Assembly (NCBI GenBank): GCA_003565815.1 | Contig: PXAS01000367.1 | Coordinates: 1-11,407, forward strand | DNA from: PVC group bacterium | Lineage (GTDB): Bacteria; Verrucomicrobiota; Kiritimatiellia; SS1-B-03-39; UBA6053 | Length of the DNA stretch: 11,407 nt | Direction: 5' to 3' | Made by a program: the position numbers and the translations under genes | In this document: piece after piece, positions 1-7,148 of the stretch | Layout of the letters: every line of letters starts with the position of its first letter | Position numbering within the stretch: position 1 is the stretch's first letter | Notes under the pieces: generated by a model | Seen by the model: only the letters and a program-made list of their open reading frames with translations | What the model was told of the DNA's origin: nothing | The model's database searches: none

Positions 1-137
1 GCGCATCTCATAATTGGTGTTTTTTTGCCGTAGCTGCAACTGTCCCCAGTTGCAGAACCTATCAAAGATCTGGATATCGAAGCTGGGGACAGCTTCGACG
101 ACGACGATTCGACAGTTTCACGAATTATGAGATGCGC
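1..137. mobile_element. MITE-like / REPIN-like non-autonomous element with terminal inverted repeats
   Basis: GCGCATCTCATAATT at 1-15 is repeated as its exact reverse complement at 123-137. After one mismatch the match continues for three more bases (GTG at 17-19, CAC at 119-121). Between the arms lie two strong hairpins (34-55 and 77-98) and a short CGA repeat (about 96-107). No protein is encoded inside. Small size, terminal inverted repeats and internal palindromes are what is expected of a MITE or of a REP/REPIN mobilised by an IS200/IS605-type (RAYT) transposase; that family assignment is inference. The left arm begins at base 1, so the element may extend beyond the window and a target-site duplication cannot be checked. 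It ends about 97 bp before the first gene. Confidence 0.6.
30..98. repeat. Inverted pair of REP-like hairpins with complementary loops
   Basis: Hairpin 1 has arms CTGCAACTG (34-42) and CAGTTGCAG (47-55) with loop TCCC. GTAG at 30-33 sits directly 5' of it, the same tetranucleotide that precedes many REP palindromes. Hairpin 2 has arms TCGAAGCTG (77-85) and CAGCTTCGA (90-98) with loop GGGA. The two share a 10-bp core in opposite orientation: CTGTCCCCAG at 40-49 and CTGGGGACAG at 83-92. Read on opposite strands they are therefore two diverged copies of one REP-like unit, the REPIN arrangement. The outer stems differ in sequence but both keep perfect pairing, so the differences are compensatory. 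If transcribed, the two loops could also pair with each other. Confidence 0.65.
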
Positions 138-234
138 CCGCCGATGAAACCCGCCGTCATTGCCATTGATTTTTTGAGCTGGATTTGGCAAGGAGTGATT
201 TTCCTGTGTTGTTTCTCTCATTCATTGATTTTCC

Positions 235-2211
235 ATGTGCGGCATTTGCGGTATCCTCAGTTCTTCTCCACGCCCCCATTCGCGGGCGTTGATGGCCATG
301 AGCCGTGCCCAGGCGCACCGGGGGCCGGACGGAGTGGGGTTTTATCTGGATGGCGCCGAACCCGCCGTGGTCTTTTCGCCGGACGAGCTGCCTGACACCG
401 CGTCCCGGGTGGCGCTGGCCCATCAGCGGCTCGCGATTCTCGACCCGAGTTCCGCCGGACGACAGCCCATGATCAGCCCCGACGGTCGCTTGGCTTTGGT
501 GTTCAACGGGGAAATTTACAATTTCCGCGAATTGCGCCGGGAATTGCGGGCCGATGGCACCGATTTTCGCACCGACACCGATACCGAGGTGTTGCTGCAT
601 CTTTATTCGCGGGACCCGGAACACCCGGAGCGCTGGCTAAGCCGGCTGAACGGCATTTTCGCGTTCGCGCTTTGGGACCGGGCCCGGGAGGAGTTGTTGC
701 TGGCCCGCGATCCTTTCGGGGTCAAACCCCTGCATTTCGCCTCGGAGGAGGGCTGTTTCAGGTTCGGTTCGGAAATCAAATCCCTGCTTGCGGCGGGATG
801 GCGTCCGCGCCTGAACCGTGCCGCCCTCCACCTTTTCATGAACGTCCGCTACGTGCCGGGGAACGAAACCTTGTTCCAAGGCGTGGAGCGACTGCCGCCG
901 GGCACCTGCGCCCGCGTCCGCGATGGGCACATGTCGACCCCGCTCCGCTTTTACGAACTGCCGGGGAGCGATCCCGCGCAAGGCGAAGGCGATGTGCCCG
1001 CGCGGATGGGCCGGATTTTCCATGAATCCGTGGAACGTCAACTGTTGAGTGACGCCCCCCTGGGCATGGCTCTGTCCGGCGGGCTGGATTCCGGCATGAT
1101 CGTGGCCGCGGCTTCGCGTTTGTTGCGGGACGATGCCGACCTGCGTCTGCCAGACCGCATCTGCCGCACCTTCACCCTGGGGTTTCACGAACCCAACGAC
1201 GAAAATGAAGCCGCCGCCGCCGTGGCCGAACATTTCGGCAGCCTGCACACGGACCGGATGTTGGATTTGAACCCCCTGGCGCGAGCCCGGGACGTGATTC
1301 GGGCCGTGGAAGAGCCCAAGATCAACATGTTGCAGGGCTACGAACTCGCCGGCATGGTGCGGGAACACGTGAAGGTGCTGTTCAGCGGATTGGGGGGCGA
1401 CGAATTGTTCGCGGGCTACGACATTCATCGCTTTTGCAATACCCTGGGTCATTTGCATCGCTTTACGCCGGCGGCCTTGCAAAAATGGCTGTTGGCGCCG
1501 GTGGGCGGCGCCTTGTGGCACCTGCAAAGCCGCTCCGGCTTTTTGCGAACCGAGCATTACCGCATCGGGGCGCAAATTTTGCTGTCCGCCGGCGACCGGG
1601 CCGGGTTTTACACGCGCCTGCGAAATGCCTGGGACGGCGATGCGGGCATGTACGCCCGGGTGTACGCCCGGCCCGACGATTTTCGGGATTTCCCCACCTG
1701 CGCCGAGGTTTTTCGTCCCCATTTCGAGTCCGACGCGCCGTACCTGGAACAGGTGTTGCGGGCCGAATTCCAAGAAAAAATGGTCAACGATTTTCTCGTC
1801 AACGAAGACCGCAACACCAGTGCGCACGGGGTGGAAGGGCGGGTGCCGTTTTTGGACCGGGAACTGGTGGACGCCGCCTTTCGCCTTCCCGCCGCCCAAA
1901 AAATGCGCGGGCGGCAGACCAAGGCCATTTGGCGGGAGGTGGCCCGCCGGGACTTGCCCGCGTTTCTACTCGAGCGCAAAAAACAGGGCTTCACTTTCAG
2001 CAGCTATCATCAGTGGCAAAAAGATCTGCGCGGGGTGGTGGAGGCGCGGTTGACCCGGGGATGGTGTGAGGAAACGGGTCTGTTTTCCCATGACTTTGTT
2101 CGTTCCGTTCTCAACGCCCCCCCGCATCCCAACTTGCGATGGCATTATTTCATGGTCTGGATGATGTTGGGGGTTCAAGACTGGCTGGAGGTATTCGATG
2201 TTGAACTCTGA
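235..2211 (+). CDS. asnB: Glutamine-dependent asparagine synthetase-type amidotransferase
   Basis: This 658-residue protein has the two AsnB domains. The N-terminal class II glutamine amidotransferase domain (about 2-200) starts MCGICGI, so Cys2 becomes the N-terminal nucleophile and fixes the start. Other active-site matches are Arg65, NGEIYN at 91-96 and Asp116. The C-terminal ATP-pyrophosphatase domain (about 250-640) has the PPi loop SGGLDS at 281-286, FSGLGGDELFAGY from 383 and EGRVPFLD at 534-541. The family uses glutamine and ATP to turn a carboxylate into an amide, classically aspartate to asparagine. Its place at the head of a glycosyltransferase/membrane-protein cluster suggests that it instead amidates a sugar acid or glycan precursor, as proposed for AsnB paralogues in polysaccharide loci; this is inference. 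Residue 287, after SGGLDS, is Gly where Ser is common. No Shine-Dalgarno sequence lies near the start (AGGAG at 191-195 is about 40 nt away). The end overlaps the next gene by 14 nt. Confidence 0.93.
   Translation: MCGICGILSSSPRPHSRALMAMSRAQAHRGPDGVGFYLDGAEPAVVFSPDELPDTASRVALAHQRLAILDPSSAGRQPMISPDGRLALVFNGEIYNFRELRRELRADGTDFRTDTDTEVLLHLYSRDPEHPERWLSRLNGIFAFALWDRAREELLLARDPFGVKPLHFASEEGCFRFGSEIKSLLAAGWRPRLNRAALHLFMNVRYVPGNETLFQGVERLPPGTCARVRDGHMSTPLRFYELPGSDPAQGEGDVPARMGRIFHESVERQLLSDAPLGMALSGGLDSGMIVAAASRLLRDDADLRLPDRICRTFTLGFHEPNDENEAAAAVAEHFGSLHTDRMLDLNPLARARDVIRAVEEPKINMLQGYELAGMVREHVKVLFSGLGGDELFAGYDIHRFCNTLGHLHRFTPAALQKWLLAPVGGALWHLQSRSGFLRTEHYRIGAQILLSAGDRAGFYTRLRNAWDGDAGMYARVYARPDDFRDFPTCAEVFRPHFESDAPYLEQVLRAEFQEKMVNDFLVNEDRNTSAHGVEGRVPFLDRELVDAAFRLPAAQKMRGRQTKAIWREVARRDLPAFLLERKKQGFTFSSYHQWQKDLRGVVEARLTRGWCEETGLFSHDFVRSVLNAPPHPNLRWHYFMVWMMLGVQDWLEVFDVEL
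2187..2192 (+). promoter_or_regulatory. Ribosome binding site of the toroid gene, inside asnB
   Basis: GGAGGT lies 5 nt before the ATG at 2198, inside the last codons of asnB. It is the clearest Shine-Dalgarno sequence in the cluster. It supports this start and suggests translational coupling of the two genes. Confidence 0.75.
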
Positions 2212-3502
2212 TGCGCAAAATGCTTTGAAGCAAACCCTGGCCTGGTCCCGCGCCCAGGGATATGCCGGGTATTCCAAACACGACGCCCTCAACAGCGCCT
2301 TTCTCAATGGCCTCACCTTGAACACGCGCATCTTGCGGTTGGTGGCCATCCAGACGGTGATGCGGGCGCCGGTGAATCTCAGGCCCTTTTTCGGCGTGCC
2401 GCGGTTGCGCAATCCCAAGGGCGTCGGTCTTTTCGCCCATACCTGGCTGAACCTGGCCGCAGATGACCGTCTGCGCGAAGCCACGCCCTGGGACCGGGAT
2501 TACTGTCTGGCGGAAGCCGACCGGCTTTTGACCTGGCTGGTGGCCCACGCCTCGCCCTGGGCGGGTGGCAGTGACGATTTGCTCCGCGCCTTCGGCGCCG
2601 AACCCGCGTCCGCTGCCCGCGAACCGCGCTTGCGGGGAATGGGGTGGGGGTATCATTATCCCTGGCAGGACGTCGGCTTTTTTCAACCGCGCCATTTCCC
2701 CAACCGCGTGGTCACCAGTTGGATCGGCATGGTGTTCCTGCGGGCGTACGAAATCACCGGAGAGGCCAAATATTTGCAGGCCGCCCGGGAACTGGTGACC
2801 TTTCTGCTGGAGAATCCCAACCGTCTCTACGAAAGCGACGGGCAGTTGTGCCTGAGCTATGTGCCCTCGGAAAAAGTCGAATGGGCGGTCATGGATGTGA
2901 GCGTGTTGGTTTCCAGCGTGGCCGCGCGTCTGCGAGCCGCGGATCCAGAAGCCGGCGTGGATCCCGACACCGTGCGCCGTTTGCTACGCTTTGTGGTGGA
3001 CAAGCAAACCGATTATGGCGCCTGGTACTACACGCATCCGGCCAAGGACAGTCACATCACCCACGACAACTATCACACCGGCATCATTCTCGATGCCATC
3101 GCCGACACCATGACCTACAGCGGAGAATTCGACGACGTGGAGGCCTACCGGGCAGGCTTGGCGTACTATCAAAAAGAACTCTTCACCCCCGAAGGGGCGC
3201 CAAAATGGATGAACAACAAGGTCTATCCCCACGACGCCCACGGCGCCGCCAACGGCATCCTCGCCTTCCGCCGTGCCGCCATGTTCTGGACCCGTGACGC
3301 GCCCCGGCCCGACCCCGCCGCCGCCAAAGCCGCCACGGAAATGGCCGAGCGCATTTGCGACTGGACCCTGTCCCATTTGTATGCCGGGACCGGACGTTTT
3401 TATTATCAGCAATGCAAACACTACACCAAACGCTTTTGCCTCATGCGTTGGTGCAATGCCTGGATGTGCCGCGCACTGACGGCGGAAACCCCGGAATCCT
3501 GA
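2198..3502 (+). CDS. Alpha/alpha-toroid (six-hairpin glycosidase-like) protein of unknown activity
   Basis: This 434-residue protein has no signal peptide or membrane segment, so it is probably cytoplasmic. The sequence alternates amphipathic helices with short loops rich in Gly, Trp, Tyr and His, as in the (alpha/alpha)6 barrels of six-hairpin glycosidases, N-acylglucosamine 2-epimerases and glucuronyl C5-epimerase C-terminal domains. Likely active-cleft segments are GWGYHYPWQDVGFF at 149-162, HFPNRVVTSW at 166-175, ITHDNYHTG at 287-295, YPHDAHGAANG at 343-353 and RFCLMRWCNAWM at 412-423. The last contains two of three clustered Cys (414, 419, 423); another Cys is at 406. Proteins of this general look occur in exopolysaccharide clusters, and some have been given implausible enzyme names. 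I do not recognise a defined activity; a sugar epimerase, lyase or hydrolase on an activated glycan precursor is possible. The start is fixed by the good RBS at 2187-2192, and the 14-nt overlap with asnB suggests that the two act on the same substrate. Confidence 0.8.
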   Translation: MLNSDAQNALKQTLAWSRAQGYAGYSKHDALNSAFLNGLTLNTRILRLVAIQTVMRAPVNLRPFFGVPRLRNPKGVGLFAHTWLNLAADDRLREATPWDRDYCLAEADRLLTWLVAHASPWAGGSDDLLRAFGAEPASAAREPRLRGMGWGYHYPWQDVGFFQPRHFPNRVVTSWIGMVFLRAYEITGEAKYLQAARELVTFLLENPNRLYESDGQLCLSYVPSEKVEWAVMDVSVLVSSVAARLRAADPEAGVDPDTVRRLLRFVVDKQTDYGAWYYTHPAKDSHITHDNYHTGIILDAIADTMTYSGEFDDVEAYRAGLAYYQKELFTPEGAPKWMNNKVYPHDAHGAANGILAFRRAAMFWTRDAPRPDPAAAKAATEMAERICDWTLSHLYAGTGRFYYQQCKHYTKRFCLMRWCNAWMCRALTAETPES

Positions 3503-3560
3503 ACTTTTTTCATCGTGGGGAGGCGCGATTTCCTGTAAGAAACGAAAAAAACGCACGATC

Positions 3561-4499
3561 ATGAAACTCATCATTCAAATTCCCTGCTTCAACGAAGAAA
3601 AAACCCTGCCGGTCACCTTGGCGGATTTGCCGAAATCCATTCCCGGCGTGGACGAGATCGAGATTTTGATCATCGATGACGGCAGCAGCGACCGGACCCG
3701 GGAAGTGGCCCGGGAACAGGGGGTACACCACGTCGTCGGTTTTTCCGGCAACCGGGGGCTGGCCCGGGCCTTTCAGCTCGGCATCGACAGTTGCCTGGCG
3801 CGCGGGGCGGATATCATCGTCAACACCGATGCGGACAACCAATATTGCGGGGGCGACATTCCCAAGCTGGTGACTCCGATTTTGGAAGGTCGGGCCGATT
3901 TGGTTATCGGGGACCGGGAGACGCAAAAGATTTCCCACTTTTCGCCCTTGAAAAAGTTCCTGCAAAAGCAGGGGAGTCAGGTCGTGGGACAAATGGCGGG
4001 CGCGGACGTGCCCGACGCCACCAGCGGGTTCCGCGCGTTTTCGCGGGACACCGCCCTGGAATTGAACATCACCAGCGATTTTTCCTATACCCTGGAAACG
4101 CTCATTCAGGCCGGGCGCAAACGGCTGGCGGTGGTCAACGTGCCCATCGGCACCAACAAGGTCTTGCGCCCGTCCCGTTTGTTCCGCAGCATGCCGCAAT
4201 TTGTGAAACGCTCCTGCGGCACCATGGTCCGCGTGTACACCACCTATCAGCCCCTGAAGGTGTTTCTCACCGCCGCCGTGGTTTGCCTCATGCCGGCCTT
4301 GATCCTGTTCCTGCGCTTTTTCTACTATTATCTGCATGGGCAGGGCGGGGGACGCGTTCAGTCCCTGATCATTGCCGTGGCCTTTACGGTGTGCTCCGCC
4401 TTTTTGGCCACCATCGGGGTGATGGCGGACATGATCAATACCAACCGTAAGCTGATCGAGGATTTGTTGCGACGGGTCCGGGACCGCGAATCTTTCTAA
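3561..4499 (+). CDS. Family 2 glycosyltransferase, DPM1/GtrB-like, with two C-terminal membrane helices
   Basis: This 312-residue protein begins MKLIIQIPCFNEEKTL, the normal start of a GT2 GT-A fold. Visible motifs are the nucleotide-binding DDG at 39-41, the metal-binding DAD at 90-92 within NTDADNQY, and SGFRAF at 155-160, found in the dolichyl-phosphate-mannose synthase/ArnC/GtrB branch. Two hydrophobic helices follow at about 233-254 and 268-290, then a basic cytoplasmic tail. By family knowledge, such enzymes move a sugar from a nucleotide donor to polyprenyl phosphate on the inner face of the membrane. That would feed the GT-C-like and flippase-like proteins encoded next; the exact donor and acceptor are unknown. 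The gene starts 58 nt after the toroid gene. No good Shine-Dalgarno is next to the ATG; GGGGAGG at 3517-3523 is too far upstream. Confidence 0.88.
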   Translation: MKLIIQIPCFNEEKTLPVTLADLPKSIPGVDEIEILIIDDGSSDRTREVAREQGVHHVVGFSGNRGLARAFQLGIDSCLARGADIIVNTDADNQYCGGDIPKLVTPILEGRADLVIGDRETQKISHFSPLKKFLQKQGSQVVGQMAGADVPDATSGFRAFSRDTALELNITSDFSYTLETLIQAGRKRLAVVNVPIGTNKVLRPSRLFRSMPQFVKRSCGTMVRVYTTYQPLKVFLTAAVVCLMPALILFLRFFYYYLHGQGGGRVQSLIIAVAFTVCSAFLATIGVMADMINTNRKLIEDLLRRVRDRESF

Positions 4500-4505
4500 G
4501 GGGGG
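4498..4505 (+). promoter_or_regulatory. Likely ribosome binding site of the 866-residue membrane protein gene
   Basis: AAGGGGGG overlaps the stop codon of the glycosyltransferase gene and lies 9 nt before the ATG at 4515. It supports this start, although the match to the Shine-Dalgarno consensus is partial. The tight spacing supports one operon. Confidence 0.5.
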
Positions 4506-4514
4506 CATGTTTGT

Positions 4515-7115
4515 ATGACCGCGAGTTCCTCTCCCTCATCTTCCTCCACCGTTTCCTCCAAATGGGTTCGCCACGGGCAAATCCCGATCCTGATCCTGGC
4601 GTCCCTGTTCCTGTTTGCCCTCTTCACCTGGCCGCTGCCCCAATATTTCAAGGAGGGCATGATCTCCTCCCACCGTCCCGAAGTGGGGGCCCCCCGCTAT
4701 GTGATCCACGGCGATCATCTTCAGTTGATGTATCATTTCGAGTTGATGAAGGGGTTTATCACCGGAGAGACGCCCTGGTTTCACAACCTCTACGAGTTCA
4801 ATCTCGGGGACGACGCGGCCACCTTCGCCCCGGACATGTACTACGCCCCTTTCGCCTGGGTGTACGCCCTCGGATCGATCGCGGGATATCCGGCCCTGGG
4901 GTGGAATCTTGCCAGTTTGTTTTCCGTGGCCTTCACCCTGTGGGGCACCTGGCTGCTGGTCCGCCGTTTCCCCGCGCCCTTGCCCATGCAAATGGCCGCC
5001 ACCGTCTGCGGCGTGGCCCTGCCGTATCGCTGGGTAACCCTGCTGCACGGCAGTCCCACCGGATTTGCCATGGTCTACGTCCCCTGGATCCTCTACGGTC
5101 TGCACGTCTCCATTCGCGACCGCCGCATGCGGGGCGGTTGGATCGCGGGGCTCTGCCTGCTCATGTCGGCCTGGGGAGACATTCACACCTTCTTTTTCGT
5201 GGGGCTGCTGACCCCGTTCTGGTGTCTTTTCGCCTTTTTCCAACAGGAAAACCCGAAGCTGAACCCCCGGGAAATCCGCAGTTTGTGCGCGGCCCTGTCC
5301 GGATTCATCGTGTTGGGGCTGCTGGTGGTCTTCCAAGCGGTCTACATTCGCGCCCACCTCAGTGACGGCAGCATGGCGGGGGGGCGCACGATTCAGGAAG
5401 TGGTGCTGTTCTCGCCGGAGGCGGGCGGACTCTGGAGCACGGACCCCGACCACCGGCACAATCTGATCTATTTGACCTACAGCGCCGTTTTCCTGGTCCT
5501 TTTGTCCCTCGGCATGGCCGGCTTCCGCTGGCGGACAAAGGACCGCCCCGCCGAAACCCGGGTCCTCGTTTTGCATCTGCTCTTGTTCGCGGCCATTGCC
5601 ACAATCATTTTCCTTTCCCTGGGTCCGCGGCTGTCCCTGCGCTTCGGTCCCCGGTATTGGGGATGGCTGACCCGCCTGATCCCGCCCTACGCCATGATCC
5701 GGCAAACCACGAAAATCTTTTCCATTCTCCCCGCCCTTCTGGCCGTATTCGTGGTGCTGCCCTTTGTCGGCTGGACCCCCAAACGGTCCAAGCGCCTGGC
5801 CGCCCTCGCGCTGTTGCCCTTGGTCGGCATGCTCTGGGAAAGCAGCGCGCGCATGAACCCCACCATCAGCCTGGTGGACGAAGGCAGTTCCGCCTACGCC
5901 GCCGTCCGCGAAAACGCGGAAGCCCGCGGCGAAGCCCCCCGCGCCCTCGCGGTGGTGCTGTGGCCGGGCGATTCTCATTGGGCCTCCCTCTATCAATATT
6001 ATGCCATGCGGGACCGGATTCGCATGGTGAACGGCTACCGTCCCCACGTGCCCGCCGGCTATTACGAGAACGTGTTCCGACGCTATCTCGAACTCAACCA
6101 GGGCTTTGCCTCCGAGGAGATTCTCGACGACCTCCTTTCGCGCGGCATTCGGCATTTGATCCTGCACGAGGACGCCTTTCCCGAACAGGTCAGCCCTTTC
6201 GGGGTGTCGCAAACCCTGGCCCGGTTTCTGGCCCATCCCCGCATTCGCCTGATGACCCGGGATCATGCCATTTGGTCTTTTGAAATCATGGAAGAAGCGT
6301 CCCCGGCCCACCAAATCGACACCGAATGGGAACACGGCGCGCCCACCCGGCTTTGGCATCTCATCCACCATGGCAAGCCGGAAGAGGTCCGGGTGATCCA
6401 CGATCCTTCCGCGTTCAGGGAGCACTTGGCGAGACTGGCGCCCGGGGACCCGCCCCTGTTGCTTTCTCCCTATGAAACCAAGCACCGCGAAGATCTCCGC
6501 ATCACTTTGCGCATGCGCGGACGGGGACAAGCGCAACTGTCCTTCCGCTATGGGGAAGGGGACCCGATTCCCGTTTCCGGGCGGGTGGAAAGTGACGCGT
6601 GGGCCTGGGTCGAATTCCCGTTCCCGGCCTTCTCGGGCTTTGAACACGACATCGAGGCGGAACTCCGCAGCCTCGAAGGCGAACTCGATGTTGATCTCGC
6701 CACCATGCTCGACGGACCCTCCACGCTGGATCTGGCCGTCGGGGAACGCATTGTCATTCAGGCCCCGGTCATGTTTCACGCCGGATATACCGATCTTGCC
6801 GACAATGCCGTGGTGCTCGAACCCGACCGCGCCCCCCATGGCGAAGTCGTCTACGGTCCCCGCCTGATCTTGCCCGAAGGCCGTTATCAGGTCCACTTCC
6901 GCTACCGCGCCGAAGGTGGACACGGGGAAATCGGCAGCCTGCGCCTGCGCGAGCCCGATCCCGGACAACTCGACGCGATGCCGGTGCCCGGAAACGAAAC
7001 CACCGTGGAATTGACCTTCACACAGCGCGAAGCGCTGCCCGTGGTGTTCGCTTTCACCTACTTCCGCACCGACACCGTGCGGGTGCATGCCCTGGAATTC
7101 ACCCGCATCGAATAG
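4515..7115 (+). CDS. Large multi-pass membrane protein, YfhO / GT-C glycosyltransferase-like, with extracytoplasmic C-terminal region
   Basis: The 866-residue protein has a short Ser-rich cytoplasmic start, a first membrane helix at about 24-42, and roughly ten further hydrophobic helices up to about residue 440. The first outer loop contains IHGDHLQ (64-70) with Asp67, in the place where GT-C enzymes carry their acidic catalytic motif; the stretch RQTTKIFSILPALLAV resembles YfhO-type proteins. The region from about 450 to 866 is soluble. Its first part resembles the loop domain of YfhO-like proteins. The last part, about 730-866, reads as beta strands (for example YQVHFRYRAEG) and may be a jelly-roll, carbohydrate-binding-like module. 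GT-C proteins take sugars from polyprenyl-phosphate donors outside the membrane, which fits the GtrB-like gene just upstream. The acceptor (lipid, glycan or protein) is unknown. GT-C membership rests on topology and one loop motif only. Confidence 0.75.
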   Translation: MTASSSPSSSSTVSSKWVRHGQIPILILASLFLFALFTWPLPQYFKEGMISSHRPEVGAPRYVIHGDHLQLMYHFELMKGFITGETPWFHNLYEFNLGDDAATFAPDMYYAPFAWVYALGSIAGYPALGWNLASLFSVAFTLWGTWLLVRRFPAPLPMQMAATVCGVALPYRWVTLLHGSPTGFAMVYVPWILYGLHVSIRDRRMRGGWIAGLCLLMSAWGDIHTFFFVGLLTPFWCLFAFFQQENPKLNPREIRSLCAALSGFIVLGLLVVFQAVYIRAHLSDGSMAGGRTIQEVVLFSPEAGGLWSTDPDHRHNLIYLTYSAVFLVLLSLGMAGFRWRTKDRPAETRVLVLHLLLFAAIATIIFLSLGPRLSLRFGPRYWGWLTRLIPPYAMIRQTTKIFSILPALLAVFVVLPFVGWTPKRSKRLAALALLPLVGMLWESSARMNPTISLVDEGSSAYAAVRENAEARGEAPRALAVVLWPGDSHWASLYQYYAMRDRIRMVNGYRPHVPAGYYENVFRRYLELNQGFASEEILDDLLSRGIRHLILHEDAFPEQVSPFGVSQTLARFLAHPRIRLMTRDHAIWSFEIMEEASPAHQIDTEWEHGAPTRLWHLIHHGKPEEVRVIHDPSAFREHLARLAPGDPPLLLSPYETKHREDLRITLRMRGRGQAQLSFRYGEGDPIPVSGRVESDAWAWVEFPFPAFSGFEHDIEAELRSLEGELDVDLATMLDGPSTLDLAVGERIVIQAPVMFHAGYTDLADNAVVLEPDRAPHGEVVYGPRLILPEGRYQVHFRYRAEGGHGEIGSLRLREPDPGQLDAMPVPGNETTVELTFTQREALPVVFAFTYFRTDTVRVHALEFTRIE

Positions 7116-7148
7116 CCCGCCTTTCCACCGCTTTTCCCGAAGAATTCC

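Noticed and set aside
174..202. Possible sigma-70 promoter upstream of asnB (TTGAGC, 17 nt, GATTTT)
   Set aside because: The -35 is fair, but the -10 matches only about half of the consensus; in a T-rich leader this is too weak to report.
132..395. Small plus-strand ORF of 87 codons overlapping the repeat element and the start of asnB
   Set aside because: It runs into asnB in another frame, has no RBS, and its second half is out-of-frame asnB sequence.
637..1899. Minus-strand open frame of 420 codons inside asnB
   Set aside because: Shadow of asnB, with no recognisable domain and a composition typical of antisense GC-rich coding DNA.
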